From Russula earlei (lineage: Eukaryota > Basidiomycota > Agaricomycetes > Russulales > Russulaceae): a stretch of DNA of 64,000 nucleotides. The notes beneath the pieces were generated by a model. That model ran no database searches, was not told the DNA's origin, and saw only the letters and a program-made list of their open reading frames with translations. The stretch covers positions 62,001-126,000 of the forward strand of contig JAGFNK010000063.1 in the NCBI GenBank assembly GCA_025769875.1. The letters run 5' to 3'. Both the position numbers and the translations under genes were made by a program. The first letter of the stretch is position 1; each line of letters opens with the position of its first letter. Of this stretch, positions 57,341-64,000 are shown in pieces.

Positions 57341-58274
57341 GAATCACAAACAACCCGGGGGCACGCTCCTGTGTAAGGGACATGTTGTAGCGTGTCCGGA
57401 GACGGGCGAGTGAGATCGTGAAGGCAGCTGGAACCAAGAGGAGAGGAGAGAGAAAAAATGAGAGCAAGACTGAGAATGCGAGACGCAATGGGAGCATTCG
57501 AACGATGTCATGAGGAGGGAGGGGAGATGGATCGAGATGTACCTAAAGTGTTTGCACAGAGAGAAGGAAGAAGTGATGAAAGGAAAACGACATCGTGAAG
57601 GGAGCTAGAAATAATGAAAGGAGACACAGCCAGTGAAAGGCGAACAAAGCGACATGATGAGAGATACGCGCCTGGCCGCGAAAACAATTTGGGAGCGATG
57701 GCAGGTGAGAGCAGGTCCGTCTCGCACAGCTCATGGTAGCGGAGGATTGAGATGCCCTTGCACTCTTGACAGACCACAATGAATAAATGCTCAATCAAGG
57801 TGTGCTCCGAGTCTTCGCTCTTCAAGGCACAGATGTCTGGCACATAGCCCACGCGTCTTATGATGATTGGGAGTCATCTTTGGTTGACCATTGAAAAAAA
57901 TAAAGGTCGGCGAGTTCCCAGAGATTCAAGAGGTGTGGATCCGGTCGAGACGAGACACGGCATCGTTTATCTCATGGAAAGCACACACCTCCATCTATTC
58001 GCAAACAATGTGTTGTACATAAAATCAACACCTGAAATAGTCGGCTTTGCCCCCATCCCTGCCCTCCATGATCGAAAGAGACATGGCCCATGAATGAGGG
58101 ACATGTATAGCAGATGAAACAAGCGAAGAATGTCCCCTTACGTCGAAAGGTAATCAACCGTTGTAGTCCTCTCTAGGCGCTCATTTTATGCCGGCATGCC
58201 CACCACAGCACCGTTTTGAGGACGGTCATTACCCCCTGCCTTGTTCTTGTCCTGCGCCATCACCCCCCTCCATT
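57341..58274. repeat. Spacer of the tandem duplication unit, second copy
   Basis: This matches 54166-55172 over most of its length with small indels. It contains the promoter region of membrane-protein copy 3. No gene is supported. Confidence 0.6.
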
Positions 58275-59639
58275 ATGATCCTCATTCTTGCCATTCTAGC
58301 CGCAACCCGAGCATCCCCCGTTCCACAGTCCTCACCACCTCATCTTTCTTCCGACCATTCTCGAGCCCGCGCCCGCTCTTGTGATGATCCAAGAGGATGT
58401 AGGTCGCTCTGGGACATTATATGGAGTTGTGCAGTCACCATTCTGTTGTGCATCTGGGTGTCCGTGCACCCCAATATCCCAAGTCCTTACGAGAGCCGAG
58501 CGAGGGTCGCAGTGCGACGCGTGGGACTCATGCTTGCTGCCCTTTTCGTGCCCGAGGCAATGATTGCGTGGGCATGGAGACAACGATCTGCTGCTGCTGT
58601 ACTAGCCAAGATGCACAAAGGTGCGTCCTGAAAACGGAGAGTGATCATCGATATTGATAATCAAATTAAGGAGAGGGATGGACAACGACTCATGGATTCT
58701 TCGCGATTATGGGAGGATTTATGGAATATGAAGGAAACCGTCCCATCCGAGTGCTGTTGCCTGAAGAGCTACACTCGTATTCTTTGACGGGTAATGGCTA
58801 TTTCCCAAGGATCGCAAAAGAGGAGATCCAGGACAAGAGCAAGGGAGACCCCGTCTCCAAAGCGCTTGTTATTCTGCAAACGGGCTGGTTCGTGGTCCAA
58901 TGTATCGCACGAGGAGCCCAGGGCCTCCCCGTCACTGAACTGGAGCTCGTCACGGTTGCGTTCGCAACTCTGAATTTCGTGATGTACCTCCTGTGGTGGG
59001 ACAAGCCTCTGAACGTGCAACGTGGGGTACGAGTATACAAGAAGCGAGATGCCGACGAGCCTATTGATGATGGAGATATCGAAGTCCACAAGATCGGTCG
59101 GATTTTGGGAGGCACTTGGAGATGCACTTTCTGACCTTGGAGCTTCGATTGTCCGTGGACCATTGGCCGAAGAACATGAGATGTCGTGGCTAATTCGTGT
59201 CATTCTGTGGCCAATCGAGAAGCCTTTTGAAATTATTCTTGGCGAAAGGGTGAATCACACGATGAGGGTTGGCACATTTTGTCCTTTCGAATGGGGCCGC
59301 ACGCTTATATTCGCATGGGTAGCAGTGGTCGGTGTCACGTTGGCTTTCGGCGGGATTCACTGCATCGGATGGTCATTCAGTTTTCCCTCTAGCGCAGAGC
59401 AAACTCTCTGGCGTGTTGCTTCGGTCTCTATAACAACTGTGCCGATTCTATTTACGGCAACATTTATGGCAACACCTTTTCTGGGTGGACTTTTCCTCGC
59501 TCTGGGTTTACATGTGTCAACATACCTTTATATACTCAGTCGATTGGTGTTGCTTGTACTCCCCTTCCTGACTCTTAGATCGCTTCCTCCTGCAGCCTAT
59601 CATGTTGTACACTGGACTTCATTTATTCCACATATATAA
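58275..59639 (+). CDS. Multi-pass membrane protein family, copy 3 (one-base frameshift)
   Basis: Exons 58275-58620 and 58671-59639 give the same architecture as copy 2, with the same signal peptide, intron position and 50-bp intron length. The coding total is one base too long. The frame breaks at about 59095-59107, where IEVHKIGR should pass into FWEALGDALSDLGASIVRG in the next frame. Removing one base would give 437 residues. Otherwise it is intact to the shared C-terminal end LPPAAYHVVHWTSFIPHI. It is either a young pseudogene or a sequencing fault. Confidence 0.82.
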
Positions 59640-59865
59640 TGTGTACACTTACAACACCTCGTCATACAATTGTTCAATGACTCGAATGTTTCAAACCTTG
59701 TGAAGAATATAGGGGGAAAGCTGAGGGCACGGCAATCAGCACGCGGAAAGGCAGATTGTGTCGGAAAGCGTGCATGCCCCAAGGCGCACACACTAACACT
59801 CCATGATCGGAGCATTACCCCTTTGCGCATAGACTAGAAGCTGTGATCGAGTCTGATTAAGTATA

Positions 59866-61515
59866 CAGTCAACTCTCTCATAACCCATAGTGGTCCATGG
59901 ACACCCAAAACTATGGGTTATTACAGAGTATGGGTTTTGAGAAATGTGCATACAGAGACCCCAAATTCCATGTTTTATACAATCTGCTATGTTACTTTGA
60001 TGTAAAGTAATCAGTTATTACTGTATCTCGCATCAATTGGGCCTGATCAAGGTGGATCTGTCGACCAAAGCCTGCCAGAGCTGCTTCAAGCTGATGGGCA
60101 AATGGCTTATTAATATCAATAAGATATTTTTGTAAGGCAAGTGACGCAGCGATGGCCTCCCTCGAGTTGGCCTCTTGTCTGCGATGCCATCATCTTGACA
60201 TGGCACAAGGTTGTGGGGAGCAAGCTCAGCATTGTACAGGACTCATTGCAAATGCTGGAGGGATTGCGAGGATTTGCAGGGCCTCGACATTGCGCTGGAC
60301 TTGAAACAGCAAGAGGTTGAGTTGGTCAGTTTCCCTTCCACATCGCCTTTTGACTGGTGCTGATTGTCCAAAACAAATTCATCACAGATAAAATGCCGGA
60401 TGAGTGTCAAAAGCACTGCAGGCACAACTCCTGCACCCAGCAAGGTCAATCATATCCATCATGAGTCAACTACACTCTCCCTGCCAAGCACATCGTGTCC
60501 AGTGTCCTGCCTCTCCAATACTAGCAAAGACGTGCCCAAGGTCGTGGGAAAGACTTCTGAGCCACCCTCAATGAGTGTACGTGTCACATTGGGCAAGAGT
60601 GTCCGGATCAATTTGACAGCTACAATGCCTCCAAGTACTGCGTCTAACAGCAAGGTCCCAATGCCCACAACAGTGAAACCTGCATGGACCATTGAAGGCT
60701 TGATGTGCCCCCCCCCCCACCTGCCCATGCGCATCGCTCTCTATGACGATGTCACTGATGGGCATCTCTCATATGCGTGTGTCGTCCACATCCTCTGCAC
60801 TCGGTTGCCTGGGGGCCAAGTTGGTCCTCCAGACATTGTAATTGTATGGTGTTATGCACAATATTGCGCACCTCTGCACTCATAAAAACTCGCACACATG
60901 GGGAGTTGAATCATGAAAAATGGTGAGTCCTATTGCATTCATCAGCTGCCCTGCTTACCCTGTCCCAACATGCACCAAAACCAGAGAAAGTGCATTGGCC
61001 AGACAGACAGGCAATGCACTATTTCCATCAAAGTCTGATGTTTTCTTACTGTATGATTATGTTTCTGTTTCACTTCCATTTCCAACTCAAAAACCTCCTG
61101 AAAAAACCTCTACTCTTATTTTCTCTCCTGGATAGCGTACTTGTAAATGTATTAAAAGGCCTACTATTAGCTGCAAATGTATCAGTGTTGTGTTCTCTGT
61201 TCTCGAAAACACCTTGCATGCAACCCTCTTGCTCTCTCTCTCTACACTCAACTTTGCGGTCATTTGCCTCACTTCACCTCTTTCTACAATGCGTCAACGT
61301 CTACTGGCCCGCCTTCCCGATGCGCACGTTCCATTGCCTGGGTACTAAATTCTCACCAGAGGTCACCAAATTTGGTTAGTGGGGCACTTATTATGGGTTA
61401 TGGATGAGTGCTGAGCTATGGGTTATTGAGTATTGAAGGTTTATGGGTTTTAATTAGGAACACAATTGGTGGACACGAAATTCTATGGGTTATTACAGAT
61501 TATGGGTTATCACAG
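59866..61515. mobile_element. Decayed DNA transposon with ATAACCCATAG-bearing inverted ends
   Basis: The left end starts CAGTCAACTCTCTCATAACC, a pogo/Fot1-like start. The right end carries the inverse (CTATGGGTTATT, then GGGTTATCACAG). Both ends contain several copies of ATAACCCATAG followed by a GGACAC/GTGTCC word. Within, the minus strand at about 60050-60170 reads SREAIAASLALQKYLIDIN and EAALAGFGRQ, coding-like but unassigned. No intact transposase remains and no clean target duplication is visible. Confidence 0.5.
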
Positions 61516-61613
61516 CATGGGATATATGGTACGTGGATCACATGGCTATGAGCATCGTGCTCGCCCATCCCCATCAGGAAAAACTGGTCCAGTCCGTAGA
61601 CACCGCTTAATTC

Positions 61614-61850
61614 TGTAGACACCATAGACACCATAGCACAACAACATACTATGTAGTGCTCTATAGCATCATAGTAAGTCTATATTGCTCAATGTAGTTC
61701 CAGTAGTTTATGACTATATTTATGTAGGCACAGTAGATGAAACCAAGTCTACATATCACTATGTAGGATGACTGAAATTATGGTTGTCTATGGAGATGAT
61801 CAGTTTACTACATTGCACTATGGAGACAATTGTTCATTACATTGCTCTAT
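61614..61850 (+). repeat. Copy of LTR family X (5' part)
   Basis: The sequence TGTAGACACCATAGACACC onward matches the reverse complement of 29636-29600 plus 28140 to about 28010. It breaks off near 61850. An internal extra stretch (about 61725-61765) is absent from the other copy. Confidence 0.65.
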
Positions 61851-64000
61851 GGAGACTATTGGTTATTATAATTATATTGCACTACCAAAATGCTGTGAAG
61901 GGGTGGTCGGCCAGGTCTCGAGCATTGGGGACTTCTGCCTGATGAGGCAGTGGTGGGCGTGCAGGCAAGTGTGCGTGCGCGTGGGGGTGAGTGTGGGGGT
62001 ATGCGTATGGGTGCATGTGGGTGGTAGCAACATCGGAGGCAGAGGAGCAAGTGTGTGCATCGGAGGCAAGAGGCGGAGGGCATGGTGTGCTTGCGTGTGT
62101 GACGTGGTGGAGAGAGGGAGTTGTGGGTCGCATGTGTTGGGCGTTCAGCTGTTGACTTGTTGACTTGTCTCTTGTGGTGGGTGTGGGTGACACTTGGTCA
62201 GCGTTGGCCAGTCTGCCGTGATCCACGTCCAAGCCCGCAACTCACCTTACAGTTGACCAGCCTCTTCGTTTTTACTAATCGCATTCATTTTCTTTTGCTG
62301 TCATTCTTCCCCTCTTTCCCCTCTCCTGCCCACTCTTCCTTCCCCATGGTCCCAGTTCAAGACTCCCAAGCTGCCAGTTTCATCAAGTTTTCACTGGCTA
62401 TTACCCAAGTCATTCGAGTTTTCGAGTTTTCCCATGCCATGTTGTTTCTGCAGGTGCGTTTTTTGTTTTGTTTTCACACACTCTCTCATCATCTCCCCTC
62501 TCCTTCCTACTAAACAGCTTCTTGTTGGCCTTCAAGCTGCCTTCTCACTCCCTTCTTCTGTGTCACTGCAGTGGTGACGATGGGGACGACAATGACATAT
62601 GAGAGTACTTGTATTTAAGTGAAAGAAAAGAAAATGCACACAAACAACTTAACTAAAATTGCATGCGGGGGAAAACACGCGTTGCTTGAAGGTAAAGTAC
62701 ACTTGAACCGAAAGCGAGCTCCCGCACACAGGAAATGGTATTTCAGGGGATGGGCACATCACAGAAAATGAAAGTGCGACCCTCTCCCTAGGTCTCGCCA
62801 ATGTGCGTTTCAGGGTTCCTTTTACTTGTGCAATCTCACTGTCACAGTGACAAGTACAACCATGCTTGGCATCTTCAATGAGTGTCTTACACATTCTGTG
62901 CATTACCCTTCCCCCCCTTTTTTTTGCTTTTTGTTTTTTTGTCACTCCCCTCTGCTTTCTTTTGCACAGGCTTTGCGCGGCTTCAAAATGTTGAACACAC
63001 GTTCATGTCTCGACTCACCTGTACCCTGGTGCTGTCTTCTGCATCGTCCTTGATGCCTCCTCTTACTGCGACAAAGCCACCGACACCACTGTCCAAGTCC
63101 AAGAAACGAGAGAAGGTGGCCCTCACTCCCGGGCACAGGCCGATGAACAGTGAACAGGTGTGTTATTCCTTTTCGTTTTTGTGCACTCTCTCATACTCTC
63201 CAGCCTTTTGTCAAGTGCTCAGGGGGGGAAATGGACATATGGAGCGATGACAAGACACCGCTTAGAATGCATATGCAAATGACGACGATGGCTATGGGCG
63301 CAGTCCCAAGAAGTGCCATGCGTGAGAGCCGGAACAGCACCGTGGAGGCAAGTATCTGATTGTAGTTCAAAATATTAGTTAGCATTGATATGTGAAATAT
63401 ATATTGTTTCCTGACATTTGTGTGAATTTAAGTGCCTGAGTTGTTTATCATAACAATGTTGCAATCAGTAGAACATAAGCATGTGGTTGGCTACATAGGT
63501 ATGGTTGATGATGGGAAGAAATGTATATTTATGTTGTTGATATAACATTGTATGATTTATGTAGCATTGGTAGAAGAAATGTAGTCAATGGTGCTCTATA
63601 TAACCCTGGTGGTGGCTATATAGAGTTTGGTGGTTGCTATGTAGGCATGAAACCTCAATGGTTGTAAAGTTGCTACAGATGCTATGGTAGCTATATAGTG
63701 CTACATAGCATTTTCATTTTTTCCTGATGCCTCTTCGGGGCACCTAGCCCCTCAAGTAGTATACATAAATACTGGGCTTCTCCCATGCATAAGGCTCCAA
63801 CCATTCCATCTATATAACCATCTTATACAGTTAATACCATATATGTTTATGTTTATGTATAGGGTCAAGTCTCCAAGGTTGTGTACACAGTAGGTATACA
63901 GTATGTAGATGGTTAAACAGTTTTCATATCATATTATGATCTACAAATGTAATAGCATAAAGTTAATAGCTGAAATCTAATACTGAGCATACTCTTTTTT
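61851..64000. other. AT-rich repeat region with unassigned gene-like fragments
   Basis: A GT-rich stretch fills about 61950-62110. Coding-like fragments with plausible splice sites lie on the plus strand at 62346-62453 (MVPVQDSQAASFIKFSLAIT), about 62520-62574 and 62972-63159 (LSKSKKREKVALTPGHRPMN). They could be exons of one unknown transposon gene. From 63440 to the end, words such as CTATGTAG and GCTATATAG recur. A CATAAATAC box near 63765 suggests a further LTR. I cannot name the elements. Confidence 0.4.

Overview
The window is nuclear DNA of a filamentous basidiomycete, most probably a wood-decay Agaricomycete. The genes are cut by many very short introns (mostly 46-60 bp, GT-AG, with CTAAC/CTAAG-like branch sites). 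One gene is a secreted class II (lignin-type) haem peroxidase, typical of white-rot fungi. Two gene families here, a multi-pass membrane protein family and a J-like RWHPD family, are ones I know as expanded in Agaricomycetes. No prokaryotic feature is present.

Layout. 1-1860: retroelement debris with a solo LTR. 1861-20097: gene-rich, GC-rich arm with a mitochondrial DnaJ-like protein (-), the peroxidase (-), a mitochondrial alpha-ketoacid/pyruvate dehydrogenase kinase (-), divergent from it a P5B-type ATPase (18 exons, +), a secreted/single-pass Ser/Thr-rich protein (+), a J-like protein (+), MIA40 (-) and a decayed J-like gene (-). 20098-33700: a transposon island of about 13.6 kb built by serial nesting: a TA-flanked MITE; a 5.6-kb PIF/Harbinger element carrying a solo LTR and a long-terminal-inverted-repeat element; three solo LTRs nested one inside another; a second long-TIR element; and a 5'-truncated poly(A) retroelement. 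33715-35158: a second copy of the MIA40/J-like block, in which the MIA40 copy is a fragment and the J-like copy is intact. 35159-51081: an iron-type alcohol dehydrogenase with one frameshift (-), a flavin-reductase-like protein (+), a 1737-residue Sec7/PH protein (+), an MMT-type cation-diffusion facilitator (+) and DCC1 (+). 52260-59639: a tandem array alternating membrane-protein genes (+) with Old Yellow Enzyme pseudogenes (-). 59640-64000: AT-rich transposon debris.

The host genes do not form one pathway. Several concern mitochondria (DnaJ-like, dehydrogenase kinase, MIA40, MMT-type carrier) and others serve general cell biology (P5B ATPase, Sec7 protein, DCC1). Intron-exon models below were built by joining reading frames at consensus splice sites and checking phase. 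They close exactly for most genes. Three genes (dehydrogenase kinase, alcohol dehydrogenase, third membrane-protein copy) each miss closure, or lose a conserved residue, by exactly one base.
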